NCBI RefSeq assembly: GCF_024979255.1
Contig: NZ_JANLCN010000017.1
Span: 1-40,564, forward strand
Direction of reading: 5' to 3'
Length of the DNA: 40,564 nucleotides
Source: Herbiconiux moechotypicola
GTDB taxonomy: Bacteria; Actinomycetota; Actinomycetes; Actinomycetales; Microbacteriaceae
The position numbers were made by a program, and so were the translations under genes. The notes beneath the pieces are model-generated. The model saw nothing but the letters and a program-made list of their open reading frames with translations, made no database searches and was not told where the DNA came from. This document shows positions 1 to 8,332 of the stretch, piece after piece (the first letter of the stretch is position 1; the number at the start of each line of letters is the position of its first letter).

Positions 1-275
1 AACGCCCGACGAAGAATCTCACCCCGCACCCGCGGAGCCGTCGCCGCCCACCCATCCGCCGCACCCACCGCCGCATCCAGAGCACGGATCGCGTCGTCGG
101 GAGTGGCGTCGGCGATGGACTTGATGACCGCTCCAGACGAGGGGTCGATCACGTCGAGCGTGCGCCCGGTCGACGAGGGACCCCACTTCCCTCCGATGAA
201 CAGGCCGTCGGGCACGGAGGCCAGCAGCGCGGCCTCGGCGGCGGAGGCGGCGGAGGGCACGAGGAGGTCGGTCAT
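1..275 (-). CDS. Aldehyde dehydrogenase, probably NAD(P)-dependent succinate-semialdehyde dehydrogenase (N-terminus only)
   Basis: Reading the minus strand from the ATG at 273-275 gives 91 residues that continue past the window edge. The fragment has the typical ALDH N-terminal pattern: LFIGGKW near residue 25, then a VIDPSSG stretch, then an ATPDDA helix and a GWAA..PR..RGEILR segment. This is the start of the NAD-binding domain of the ALDH superfamily; the spelling resembles succinate-semialdehyde dehydrogenases (GABA degradation: succinate semialdehyde to succinate). GAAAGGA lies five bases upstream of the ATG, which supports this start. The catalytic Cys and Glu lie outside the window, so the substrate is an inference. 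pncA ends 87 bp upstream on the same strand, so the two could be cotranscribed. Confidence 0.8.
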   Translation of the reverse strand, partial: MTDLLVPSAASAAEAALLASVPDGLFIGGKWGPSSTGRTLDVIDPSSGAVIKSIADATPDDAIRALDAAVGAADGWAATAPRVRGEILRRA

Positions 276-362
276 GGTGTTCCTTTCACAGCGGTGTGAG
301 GTCGGGTGATTCGGGATGCGCGGTGCAGCGCGGTCGGGTCAGTGGTCGTGGCGGTGGTCGGG

Positions 363-956
363 TCAGCGGTCGATGAGGTCCGAGGTCACCAGGTCGGCCC
401 CCGCCCGCGCGAGCTCGGCGATGGCCTCGCGTGACGCATCCGGAGACACCCCGGCGACGAGGTCGGTGATGATGCGCACGTGCCGGCCGTGCTCGATCGC
501 GTCGAGCGCCGAGGCACGCACGCAGTAGTCGGTAGCAAGGCCGGCCACGTCGATCTCGGTGACGCCGTTCGCGTCGAGCAGCTCGTGCACGGTGCCGCCC
601 TCCTCGGTGGTGCCCTCGTAGATGGAGTAGGCGGGCTCGCCCTGCCCCTTGCGCACGTGATGGTCGATCGCGCGGGTGGTGAGCTCGTCGTGGTATTCGG
701 CCCCAAAGGTGCCGGCCACGCAGTGCACGGGCCAGGTGCTCTCGAAGTCGGGCTCCGCATCCGTGGCGAAGTGCCCGCCGTTGTCGTTGTCGGGGTCGTG
801 CCAGTCGCGCGAGGCGATGACGAAGTCGTAGCTGTCGGGATGCTCGGCGAGCAGTCGCGAGATGCCCTCGGCCACAGCGGTGCCGCCTTCGACCCCGAGG
901 GCGCCGCCCTCGATGAAGTCGTTCTGCACGTCGATGATGAAGAGCGCTCTGGCCAT
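363..956 (-). CDS. pncA: Nicotinamidase (isochorismatase family)
   Basis: 197 residues, the usual length for PncA, which hydrolyses nicotinamide to nicotinate for NAD salvage (and activates pyrazinamide in mycobacteria). The catalytic triad is visible: D9 in the IDVQNDF motif, K103 in VRKGQGEPAY, and C145 in ATDYCVRAS. Metal ligands match the family: D51 and H53 (RDWHDPD), H62 (GGHF) and H78 (WPVHC). The start has no Shine-Dalgarno sequence. Instead a -10-like TAGACT sits six bases before the ATG, so the mRNA may be leaderless. A short near-palindrome abuts the start codon (see 957-977). Transcribed toward the aldehyde dehydrogenase. Confidence 0.93.
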   Translation of the reverse strand: MARALFIIDVQNDFIEGGALGVEGGTAVAEGISRLLAEHPDSYDFVIASRDWHDPDNDNGGHFATDAEPDFESTWPVHCVAGTFGAEYHDELTTRAIDHHVRKGQGEPAYSIYEGTTEEGGTVHELLDANGVTEIDVAGLATDYCVRASALDAIEHGRHVRIITDLVAGVSPDASREAIAELARAGADLVTSDLIDR

Positions 957-977
957 GTGTACAGTCTAGGTATACAC
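957..977 (-). promoter_or_regulatory. Candidate operator and leaderless promoter of pncA
   Basis: Directly in front of the pncA ATG is an imperfect inverted repeat, GTGTACA-N7-TATACAC on the plus strand (6 of 7 positions pair). On the coding strand TAGACT (963-968) lies six bases before the ATG, the spacing expected of a leaderless promoter. The repeat would cover the -10 region, a typical repressor position. A NAD-responsive regulator is only a guess; no regulator gene is nearby. Confidence 0.35.
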
Positions 978-1013
978 GCGGCCGGGCGACACCCGGTCTC
1001 GATCGGGAGGCTC

Positions 1014-2477
1014 TCAGAGGGTGGAGAGGCCGTTTCCGCACTGGTAGACGCCCGTGGTGAGAGCGTCGAGGGCCGTGCGGGCGCTGTCGCCCACGTCGTC
1101 GAGCGCGAAGAAGGCGAAGGTGAGCACCGCGCCGTCGGGGGCGTTCACGATCCCCGCGAGGGTGTATCCGGTGTCGATCCACCCGGTCTTGGCGATCACG
1201 CTGCCCGCGGCGGGCGAGTCGGTGAAACGGCCGGCGAGCGTACCGCTCACCCCGGCCACCGGGAGCCCGTCGCGGATGATCGCGAGCTCGCCCTCCCCCG
1301 CCTGGATCTTCACGAACAGCTCGGTGAGGAAGTCGGGCGACACCCCGTTGTCGTCGCTCAGCCCCGACCCGTCGGCGATCACGAGGCCGCTGGTGTCGAG
1401 CCCGTAGCGCGCCAGCGCCTGGGGGATGGCGGTCTGCAGCGCTGCGAAGTCGCTGCCCACGCCGAGCTCGATGGCCACCAGGCGCGCCAGCATCTCGGCC
1501 TCGGTGTTGTCGGAGCGCAGCAGCGCATCCGGGATCATCGTGCCCACCGGCGCCGAGAGCACCTGTCCGAGCTGCGCCGCGCCTGCCGGCGCGACCCCCT
1601 CGGTGAGCGTGGCTCCGGAGGCGCCCAGCGCGTCAGCGAAGGCCTCGCCGGCCGAGAGCACGGCGTTCTCACTGCGTTCGGAGACGTTCGATGACGGGGA
1701 GGCGCGGTCGCCGTCGACCTGGAGGGCGGTGACCTCGGAGGAGTAGCCGTCGTAGAGCTCCTTGCGGTTCCAGCTCGGCTGCCACCGGTCGCCCGAGAAG
1801 GCACCGGCGTCGAGCACGATGCTCGTGATGGCGGTGCCTGCGGTGGAGGGGTCGGCGTTCCAGGCGGCGTTCACCTGGTCGGCGAGGTCGAGCATGCTGG
1901 CAGAGCCCGTGTAGATGTTCGACGAACCACTGGCGAGGGTGATGTCGCCGCCGCCCACGAGCACGACCTCGCCCGGGTTCGCCCCCTTCACCACGGTGGT
2001 GGGCACCTGGTAGGCGGAGCCGAGCACGGCGAGGGCCGCCGCGCTGGTGAGCACCTTCATCACGCTGGCGGTGCGCGCGAAGGTCGAGCCGCTCCGGTCG
2101 AAGAGCACCTCGCCGGTGGTGGCATTGCGCACCTCGCCGAGGAAGGTGCCGAGGCGGGAGTCGGCCGCGAGGTCGGCGACCGAGCAGGTGCGCACGGGGG
2201 CCGGGGCGGAGCCCGCGGCGGGGACGGGGCGCGGATCAGGGGTCGGGGTGGGAGTCGGGGTGGCTGTGGCGGTCGAGGTCACGGCTCCGGTGGCGCCATT
2301 GTCCTCTGCAGCCGCGGTCGAGGTCGGAACGGCAGGTGCCGCCGTGGCGGCCCCGACGGCGAAAGCACCGCCGCCGAGCACCACGACCGCGACCGCCGCC
2401 GAGACGATCGCGGTGAGCCGCGGCCGTCGCCGGAGAGCCGCGACCGCGCCGCCGCGCTTCGCTCCGTCGCTGCTCAT
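1014..2477 (-). CDS. dacB: D-alanyl-D-alanine carboxypeptidase/endopeptidase, PBP4 (peptidase S13) family
   Basis: 487 residues from the ATG at 2475-2477; a TTG ten codons upstream (2507) keeps the frame but has no ribosome binding site. The order is: short Arg-rich cytoplasmic end, one N-terminal membrane segment, a low-complexity Thr/Pro/Ala stretch, then the S13 penicillin-binding fold. All three active-site motifs are present (numbering from the TTG): SVMK at 148-151, SDN at 332-334 and KTG at 440-442. A GG-rich VLVGGGD segment also matches the family. It trims D-Ala from peptidoglycan stem peptides, or cuts D,D cross-links, on the outer face of the membrane. The neighbouring Gfo/Idh gene is upstream on the same strand with a 67-bp gap. 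Confidence 0.9.
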   Translation of the reverse strand: MSSDGAKRGGAVAALRRRPRLTAIVSAAVAVVVLGGGAFAVGAATAAPAVPTSTAAAEDNGATGAVTSTATATPTPTPTPDPRPVPAAGSAPAPVRTCSVADLAADSRLGTFLGEVRNATTGEVLFDRSGSTFARTASVMKVLTSAAALAVLGSAYQVPTTVVKGANPGEVVLVGGGDITLASGSSNIYTGSASMLDLADQVNAAWNADPSTAGTAITSIVLDAGAFSGDRWQPSWNRKELYDGYSSEVTALQVDGDRASPSSNVSERSENAVLSAGEAFADALGASGATLTEGVAPAGAAQLGQVLSAPVGTMIPDALLRSDNTEAEMLARLVAIELGVGSDFAALQTAIPQALARYGLDTSGLVIADGSGLSDDNGVSPDFLTELFVKIQAGEGELAIIRDGLPVAGVSGTLAGRFTDSPAAGSVIAKTGWIDTGYTLAGIVNAPDGAVLTFAFFALDDVGDSARTALDALTTGVYQCGNGLSTL

Positions 2478-2544
2478 CGCTCGATCCCGTTCACGCAGCC
2501 CATCCAAGCACGGGCCCCGCGCATCCGCCTACTCGCCGGCCGGG

Positions 2545-3534
2545 CTACTCACCCGGGTAGCGCAACCCGATCTGCTCGCGGGCGGCGTCGAGCACCCCCA
2601 TGATGGCCACGGTCTGCGAGAGCGGGAGCAATGGGCTCTCCGATTCGCCGGCCGCGATGACGCGCTCGATCTCGGCGGCCTGGAAATCCATGCCCCGGGC
2701 GCCGACACCGGAGTCGGGCGTCTCGTAGCGCTCGAGCACCGTGTCGTCGGGCGCGATCACCGTGAAGGAGGTGGGGTTGTACCACCAGGAGTCGATCTCG
2801 ATGCGGGCCTCGGTGCCCATGATCGACGCGGTCACCGGGCCTCGGGTGTCGAGCGCGCAGTGCAGCAGCGACTGGCGGCCGCCGTCGTGCTCGAAGATGA
2901 GGGCGGTCTGCCGGTCGACGCCCGTCGCGGTGAGGGTGGCGTGCGCGATGATGCGCTCGGGCAGACCCAGGATGTCGACCGCGAACGAGACCGGGTAGAT
3001 GCCGAGGTCGAGCAGGCTGCCGCCGCCGAGCGCCGGGTCGTTGAGCCGGTGGTTCGGGTCGGAGGGCAGCTTCTGGTCGTGGTCGGCGATGACGGTGCGT
3101 ACGTCGCCGAGGGTGCCCGCGGCGATGATCTCGCGGATGCGCGCCATGTGGGGCAGGAACCGCGTCCACATCGCCTCGAGCACCACCACGCCGGCCTCGG
3201 CGGCCGCGACGGCCACCTGCTCGGCCTCGGCGGCGTTGAGGGTGAAGGGCTTCTCGACCAGCACGTGCTTGCCCGCCGCGATCGCGAGGAGCGCATTCTC
3301 GGCGTGATAGGGGTGCGGCGTCGCGATGTAGACGATGTCGACCTCGGGGTCGGAGACCAGCGCCTCGTAGCTGCCGTGCGCCGCCCCGATGCCGAAACGC
3401 TCGGCGAACGCGTCGGCCGACCCCTGCGAGCGCGAACCCACGGCCGTGACCTCGCGGCCGGTGAGCTGCAGGTCGCGTGTGAAGGTGGCGGCGATGCCGC
3501 CGCTGCCGAGAACGCCCCAGCGGAATGATGTCAT
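2545..3534 (-). CDS. Gfo/Idh/MocA family NAD(P)-dependent oxidoreductase
   Basis: 329 residues from the ATG at 3532-3534, preceded by AGGGAG at good spacing; an upstream in-frame start (3585) would add 17 residues that do not match the family. Residues 6-15 carry the Rossmann nucleotide-binding loop (WGVLGSGGIA). EKPF at 94-97 is the conserved family signature with the Lys near the active site. The C-terminal part (LLDLGIYPVSF, then a beta-sheet domain) is typical of dehydrogenases acting on sugars, inositols or trans-dihydrodiols. The substrate cannot be read from the sequence, and the neighbours give no pathway. Confidence 0.88.
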   Translation of the reverse strand: MTSFRWGVLGSGGIAATFTRDLQLTGREVTAVGSRSQGSADAFAERFGIGAAHGSYEALVSDPEVDIVYIATPHPYHAENALLAIAAGKHVLVEKPFTLNAAEAEQVAVAAAEAGVVVLEAMWTRFLPHMARIREIIAAGTLGDVRTVIADHDQKLPSDPNHRLNDPALGGGSLLDLGIYPVSFAVDILGLPERIIAHATLTATGVDRQTALIFEHDGGRQSLLHCALDTRGPVTASIMGTEARIEIDSWWYNPTSFTVIAPDDTVLERYETPDSGVGARGMDFQAAEIERVIAAGESESPLLPLSQTVAIMGVLDAAREQIGLRYPGE

Positions 3535-3595
3535 CGATGACTCCCTAACTCTCGTCACCTCGACTCTAGCGGTCGCCACCGACACGACCGGGCGC

Positions 3596-3757
3596 TCACT
3601 TGTACACGAGCGCCGCCCAGGTGAGGATGCCGGCGAGCAGCACGAGCAGAGCGACCAGACCGATGGTCAAGAACAACCGCAGGCGCGGCCGCTGGGGACG
3701 ATAGTACTTGTCGTAGTGGCGACGTCGTGACCTCCGACGTCTCTGCGTCGAAGGCAT
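3596..3757 (-). CDS. Small single-pass membrane protein, unknown function
   Basis: 53 residues from the ATG at 3755-3757 to the TGA at 3596-3598. The N-terminal 28 residues are very basic (five Arg in RRRRSRRR, then HYDKYYRPQRPR). They are followed by one hydrophobic helix, LFLTIGLVALLVLLAGILTW, and a short AALVYK tail. The charge pattern predicts Arg-rich N-terminus in, C-terminus out. I do not recognise a family. The clear amphipathic layout and the fit between the flanking minus-strand genes make it a probable real gene. Confidence 0.6.
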   Translation of the reverse strand: MPSTQRRRRSRRRHYDKYYRPQRPRLRLFLTIGLVALLVLLAGILTWAALVYK

Positions 3758-3842
3758 GGCGCCAGGTTAGACCCGCGCGACGCGGCCCCGGTGTCGAGCG
3801 TGTGAACGGAAGCTGAGGGTTACTTGGACGACGACAGTCGAA

Positions 3843-4523
3843 TTAGAAGCGCTCGATCGCGAAGACGACCAGAACGCCCGTCGCGCCGACGAGAACGGTC
3901 CACCCGGTGATGCGCACGGCGAGGTTCTCGCGGAAGCGGGTCCAGCCGGAGTGCAGGTCACGGCGGTAGAACTCGCCGCGCCGCTCAGAAGCCGAGGCGC
4001 GCACGCGGGAGGCCGGTGCCGCCATCGGCGCTTCGACCGTCGGGGTCGTGGCCGGCTCAGCGGCGGGCTCGATCGCGGAGCGCTCCGCAGCGACACGTTC
4101 GGCTGCCGCACGTTCGGCGGCCTCCCGCTCGGCGGCCTCCCGCTCGGCGACCGCACGCTCGGCGGCCTCCCGCTCGGCCGCCGCAGCGCGCCGAGGCGAG
4201 ATCGGAGCCGCTTCTGGCACCGCAGGGGCTGCGGGCACGGCGGCCACCGGAGACGCGACCGCGACCGGCTTCTCGGTCACCTGCAGGTCGACGATCTGCA
4301 GGTCCGTCGAGTCGAGCCCGGTCAGACCGAACAACTCGTCGAAGGAATCGCTCTCCGCACCCTCGAAGCCCTCGGCCACGTGGCCTGCTGGGAAGGTCGT
4401 CTCCTCCGGCTCCACCGCGCGCAGCCGCCGTCTCGGACCGGGGTTCACCTCGGACGCCGCCGGCACGGCCGTCGGCTTGTCGAACCTCATGAGGTCGTCG
4501 AACGACAGTTCTGCGTTGCTCAT
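3843..4523 (-). CDS. Tail-anchored protein with an Ala/Glu/Arg-repeat helix, unknown function
   Basis: 226 residues; GGAGG lies just upstream of the ATG. Residues 1-80 are acidic and low in structure. Residues about 110-155 are a run of AEREAAER-type repeats, predicted as a long charged helix or coiled coil; the DNA there (about 4095-4185) is a short tandem repeat as well. Residues about 207-223 form one hydrophobic segment (WTVLVGATGVLVVFA), so the protein is probably anchored by its C-terminus with the coiled coil in the cytoplasm. No enzyme motif is seen and I do not recognise a family. A scaffold or cell-envelope role is conceivable but unsupported. Confidence 0.75.
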   Translation of the reverse strand: MSNAELSFDDLMRFDKPTAVPAASEVNPGPRRRLRAVEPEETTFPAGHVAEGFEGAESDSFDELFGLTGLDSTDLQIVDLQVTEKPVAVASPVAAVPAAPAVPEAAPISPRRAAAAEREAAERAVAEREAAEREAAERAAAERVAAERSAIEPAAEPATTPTVEAPMAAPASRVRASASERRGEFYRRDLHSGWTRFRENLAVRITGWTVLVGATGVLVVFAIERF

Positions 4524-4703
4524 GATCCTCCGGGTAGATCGGCAGGTGTCGCGCCCGCATTTTCGTAACTGGTGTGCTAGATGGTGCTGAAGAAACGCGA
4601 GTTACACCCTACGTGACAGATGTCGCCGATGCCAATCGGGCTGAACCCGCCAGATGCGCCATCGTGACGCGATGCGGCCGAGAAGGGCCGGGTGCCGTGT
4701 GAG

Positions 4704-4776
4704 GGCCGCCTGTGGGAATCGAACCCACGACCTATTCATTACGAGTGAATCGCTCTGCCGACTGAGCTAAGGCGGC
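4704..4776 (-). tRNA. tRNA-Thr (anticodon CGT)
   Basis: The minus strand folds as a full cloverleaf: acceptor GCCGCCT/AGGCGGC, D stem GCTC/GAGC, anticodon stem ATTCA/TGAAT around loop CTCGTAA (anticodon CGT), T stem GTGGG/CCCAC around TTCGATT. The 3' CCA is not encoded. A short GGCC-GAGAA-GGCC hairpin lies downstream (about 4677-4690) and may aid termination. Confidence 0.96.
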
Positions 4777-4864
4777 CTGGCCTGCGTCGGGCGCAGGCAC
4801 AGCTACACAGCATAGCCGATCACCGCGACGCCCGCGCACGCCGACCGCGTGCAGTGCACCGGTC

Positions 4865-6433
4865 TCAGCTGGTGCAGCGCGGATCGGCCGACGGCACCGT
4901 CCCGTCGAGGAAGTACGCATCCACTACCCCGGCCACGCAGCTCGACGAGTTGTAGGCGGTGTGACCCTCGCCCTCGAAGGTCACGAGCTGCCCGTTCTCG
5001 AGCTGCTCGGCCAGCGCCTGCGCCCAGTGGTAGGGCGTCGCCGGGTCGCCGGTCGTACCCACGACCAGTATGGGCTGCGAACCGGCCGCCGTCACCGCGG
5101 CAGGCACCCGGGTGCTCGGGTAGGGCCACTCCGCGCATCCGATGTCGCCGTACGTCCAATACGGCCCCACGGTCGGCGAGGCCGCGACGAGGGCGGCGTT
5201 CTGCTCGGCGACGACCGCCGGGTCGGTGGTGAACGGGTAGTCGGCGCACGAGATGGCGGTGAACGACTCGATGAGGTTGTCGGCGTAGGTGCCGTCGTCG
5301 TTGCGGCTGTTGTAGGCGTCGGCCAGCTGGAAGGCGAAGTCGGCGTCGCCGTCTTCGACCGAGCTGAACAGCGTGTCGAGGTAGGGCCAGTTCGATTCGC
5401 TGTAGAGCGGGAAGAAGAGGGCGGTGAGCAGGTTGCTGGCCCCGAGCTGCCGGCCGTCGGAGGCACGGATGGGGCTCGCCTCCACCTGCGCCAGCAGCTC
5501 CTGCACCCGCGTGAGCGCCGCATCCGCACTCCCCGAGAACCAGCAGTCGTCGCGCGTGGCGCAATCGGCGAGATAGTTCTTCAGGGCGTTCTCGAAGCCA
5601 GCGGCCTGGGAGATGGTGATGTCGAACCCGCTCGAGCTCGGGTCTTCGGCGCCGTCGAGCACCATGCGACCGACCTTCTCGGGGAAGTTCTCGGCGTAAA
5701 CCGCCCCGAGCAGGGTTCCGTACGAGTAGCCGAGGTAGTTGAGCTTCTCGTCGCCCACCGCGGCGCGCAGCATGTCGAGGTCGTGCGTGGTGCTCTCGGT
5801 ATCGACGAACTCCAGCAGCGGGCCGGTGTTCTCGGCACACTTCTCGGCGAAGTCGCGCGACGACTCGGTGTACGCCTCGATCCACTCCTCCGAACCGCGC
5901 TCGCCGGGCACGAGGTCGTAGAGCCAGGCGTCGCGCTCACTGTCGGTGAGGCACGAGACGTGGTCGGAATGCCCGGTGCCCCTCGGGTCGTAACCGATGA
6001 GGTCGTACGAGGACTGGAGTGACGGATGCGCGGCGTAGTCTGCCGACTGCTCCACGAAGTCGTAGGCCGACGCACCCGGGCCACCCGGGTTGACGAACAG
6101 CGAACCCAGCCTGGTGTCACCGGTCGCGGGCTTCTTGATGAGCGCGAGCTCGATCGTGTCTCCACCGGGGTTCGACCAGTCCAGCGGCGCGGTGGCGGTG
6201 GTGCACTGGAAGCCGCTGCCGCACGGCGTCCACACGAGCTCCTGCGTGTAGAAGGGTTCGAGCTCGGCCGCGACCTCCTCGCCTGTCGGGGTCGAGGTCG
6301 CGGGCACCGCCGCGGAACCCCCCGGTCCGGCCGCTCCGACGATCCAGGGTACGCACCCGCTGAGAACGAGCGCTGCGGTCGCCGCGAGCGCCGTCAGGGC
6401 AGCGAGGCGGCGAACGGAGGAGGGACGGTTCAC
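4865..6433 (-). CDS. Exported alpha/beta-hydrolase lipoprotein, tripeptidyl-aminopeptidase (S33/TAP) type
   Basis: 522 residues from a GTG that overlaps the holB stop codon (GTGA), so translation is coupled. Residues 1-27 are a lipoprotein signal ending in LSGC (C27 lipidated). The hydrolase fold shows the oxyanion-side FVNPGGPG at 113-120, DPRGTGHS at 149-156, nucleophile elbow GYSYG with S237, Asp in GTTGDPATP (D463) and His in EGEGHTAY (H491). The C-terminal TAP-like domain with cysteines C433, C499 and C520 fits secreted actinomycete proteases such as SlpD/SlpE and tripeptidyl aminopeptidases. It probably removes N-terminal peptides, or hydrolyses esters, outside the cell. The substrate is not known. 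Confidence 0.88.
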   Translation of the reverse strand: MNRPSSVRRLAALTALAATAALVLSGCVPWIVGAAGPGGSAAVPATSTPTGEEVAAELEPFYTQELVWTPCGSGFQCTTATAPLDWSNPGGDTIELALIKKPATGDTRLGSLFVNPGGPGASAYDFVEQSADYAAHPSLQSSYDLIGYDPRGTGHSDHVSCLTDSERDAWLYDLVPGERGSEEWIEAYTESSRDFAEKCAENTGPLLEFVDTESTTHDLDMLRAAVGDEKLNYLGYSYGTLLGAVYAENFPEKVGRMVLDGAEDPSSSGFDITISQAAGFENALKNYLADCATRDDCWFSGSADAALTRVQELLAQVEASPIRASDGRQLGASNLLTALFFPLYSESNWPYLDTLFSSVEDGDADFAFQLADAYNSRNDDGTYADNLIESFTAISCADYPFTTDPAVVAEQNAALVAASPTVGPYWTYGDIGCAEWPYPSTRVPAAVTAAGSQPILVVGTTGDPATPYHWAQALAEQLENGQLVTFEGEGHTAYNSSSCVAGVVDAYFLDGTVPSADPRCTS

Positions 6434-7656
6434 GACTGCACCTTTCGCGCCGCGAGACGGTTCGCCTCGGCGACCGTGACGAGCATCGCCTCGAGGGCGA
6501 GGGCGGGGGCGACGTTGGCGGCCACCCGCCGGCGGGCATCGGCGACGGCGTCGATGACGCCGAGGGTGGTGGCGGGTTCCCCCGCGCCCGCGAGCGAGGC
6601 CACCTCGCCCGAGATCGCCTCGTTCACGAGCTCGACATGGGCACCGAGCTGCACCACCAGCACGTCGCGATACAGCGAGTGCAGGTCGGTCAGGATGCGG
6701 TCGATGCCATCGCGAAGGCTCCGGGTGGCCCGGCGCTTCTGGTCGTCTTCGAGCGCCTTGATCTGCCCGCGGAGCGCCGGTGGCACGGCCTGCCCCGGCT
6801 CCACACCGAGCGAGCGCAGGGCGGCGGCTCGCTCCTCGGCGTCGCGCTCCTCGGTGATGGCCTTCGCATCGGCCCCCGCCACCTCGAGCAGGGTGGCGGC
6901 CCCCCGCACGGCGTCGCCGACCGACGTGACCGACAGCGCGAGCCTGAGCGTCTCCGCCCGCCGCTCACGGGCCTCCTGGTTCGTGGCGAGCCGGTGCGCC
7001 ATGCCGATGTGGCTCTGAGCCTCGCGCGCCGCCCGCAGGGCGAGCTCTTCGTCGACGCCGTCGCGCCGCATCACGATCGCGGCGACGTCGGCGGTGCTCG
7101 GCACCCGCAGCCGCACCGATCGCACGCGTGACCGGATGGTGGGCAGCAGATCGGCCTCGCTCGGCGCGCAGAGCACCCACACCGTGCGCTCGGGCGGCTC
7201 TTCGAGCGCTTTGAGAAGCACGTTCGAGGTGCGCTCGGCCATGCGGTCGGCGTCTTCGATGACGACGACGCGATACCTCGACACCGAGGGCGAGAACTGC
7301 GAGGCCGTGACGAGCCTGCGCACCTCGTCGATCGAGATGATCACGCGCTCGGTGGCCAGCACCGAGAGATCGGGATGCGAGCGGGCCGCCACCTGGCGGC
7401 AGTCGGCGCACACTCCGCATCCGCCGTTCGCGCAGAGGAGCGACGAGGCGAAAGCGTAGGCGAGATTCGAGCGGCCCGAGCCGGGTGGGCCCGTGACGAG
7501 CCACGAGTGGGTCATCGAATCCGGATGCGCGGGGGCGGCGGCCTCGTCGGAGACCAGGGTGGCAGACGGATCGCGCGGCGCGGCGGCCGACTCGGCGGCG
7601 GCACGGAACACCTCGATGGCGGCCTCTTGACCGGTGAGGTCGTCCCAGACTGTCAT
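6430..7656 (-). CDS. holB: DNA polymerase III clamp-loader subunit delta'
   Basis: 408 residues. The N-terminal AAA+ module has GPPGSGRS at 56-63 in place of a Walker A, with Arg where ATPases have Lys. This fits delta' as a non-hydrolysing clamp-loader subunit. A zinc module follows with C75, C80, C83 and C86, then a Walker-B-like VVIEDADRM (131-139) and LLKALEEPP (147-155), a signature of DnaX/HolB proteins. It helps load the sliding clamp on DNA. The gene lies 49 bp behind tmk and overlaps the S33 peptidase start by GTGA. M. tuberculosis has the same neighbourhood (Rv3644c near topA), from memory. Confidence 0.9.
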   Translation of the reverse strand: MTVWDDLTGQEAAIEVFRAAAESAAAPRDPSATLVSDEAAAPAHPDSMTHSWLVTGPPGSGRSNLAYAFASSLLCANGGCGVCADCRQVAARSHPDLSVLATERVIISIDEVRRLVTASQFSPSVSRYRVVVIEDADRMAERTSNVLLKALEEPPERTVWVLCAPSEADLLPTIRSRVRSVRLRVPSTADVAAIVMRRDGVDEELALRAAREAQSHIGMAHRLATNQEARERRAETLRLALSVTSVGDAVRGAATLLEVAGADAKAITEERDAEERAAALRSLGVEPGQAVPPALRGQIKALEDDQKRRATRSLRDGIDRILTDLHSLYRDVLVVQLGAHVELVNEAISGEVASLAGAGEPATTLGVIDAVADARRRVAANVAPALALEAMLVTVAEANRLAARKVQS

Positions 7657-7705
7657 GCGGTCAACCTATCGGCACCCGCTGACAGCGCGCCGAGGGCGGC
7701 GCCGC

Positions 7706-8332
7706 TCACGGGTGCGCGAGCAGGAACTCGACCCGGGCACGGATGCTCGCCGCGATCTCGTCGGGCGCGCCCGCCGCGTCGACCACGAGGAATCGCGCCG
7801 GCTCGGCGTTCGCGAGGCCCAGGAAGGCACCGCGAACGCGCCGGTGGAAGTCGGACTTCTCGGCCTCGAGCCGGTCGAAGCGCTTGTTGGCGCCGTCGAG
7901 GCGCGCGCGGGCGGCGTCTTCGTCGAGGTCGAGCAGCACCGTGAGGTCGGGCAGCAGGCCGTCGGCCGCCCACAGCGAGAGGGAGCGGATCTCGCCCCCG
8001 TCGAGAACCCGGCCGGCACCCTGGTAGGCCACCGAGGAGTCGAGGTAGCGGTCCTGCACCACCACCTCGCCGCGCTCGAGGGCGGGCCTGACCTTCATGG
8101 CGATGTGCTGCGCGCGGTCGGCGGCGTAGAGCAGGGCCTCGGCGCGCGGGCTGATGTGGCCGCGGCTGTGCAGCACGATCTCGCGGATCTCGGTGCCGAT
8201 CTCGGTTCCACCCGGTTCGCGCGTGCGCACGACGGTGCGGCCGGCCGCTACGAGCCAGGACTCCAGGAGTGCGGCCTGGGTCGACTTGCCGACGCCGTCG
8301 CCGCCTTCGAGGGTGATGAACAGCCCGGTCAC
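7706..8332 (-). CDS. tmk: Thymidylate kinase
   Basis: 208 residues, normal for dTMP kinase (dTMP + ATP to dTDP + ADP). P-loop EGGDGVGKS at 9-17, DRY at 94-96 (VVQDRYLDSSVAYQG), and a LID-like segment around RFDRLEAEK at 151-159. The start is a GTG that overlaps the topA stop (GTGA), so it should be translated by coupling from topA. The order topA-tmk-holB gathers DNA topology, dTTP supply and replication genes in one transcription unit. Confidence 0.94.
   Translation of the reverse strand: MTGLFITLEGGDGVGKSTQAALLESWLVAAGRTVVRTREPGGTEIGTEIREIVLHSRGHISPRAEALLYAADRAQHIAMKVRPALERGEVVVQDRYLDSSVAYQGAGRVLDGGEIRSLSLWAADGLLPDLTVLLDLDEDAARARLDGANKRFDRLEAEKSDFHRRVRGAFLGLANAEPARFLVVDAAGAPDEIAASIRARVEFLLAHP

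Noticed and set aside
7471-7494. HolB P-loop with Arg instead of Lys as a sign of a broken gene
   Set aside because: Delta' subunits need not hydrolyse ATP, and the rest of the protein, including the zinc module, is intact.
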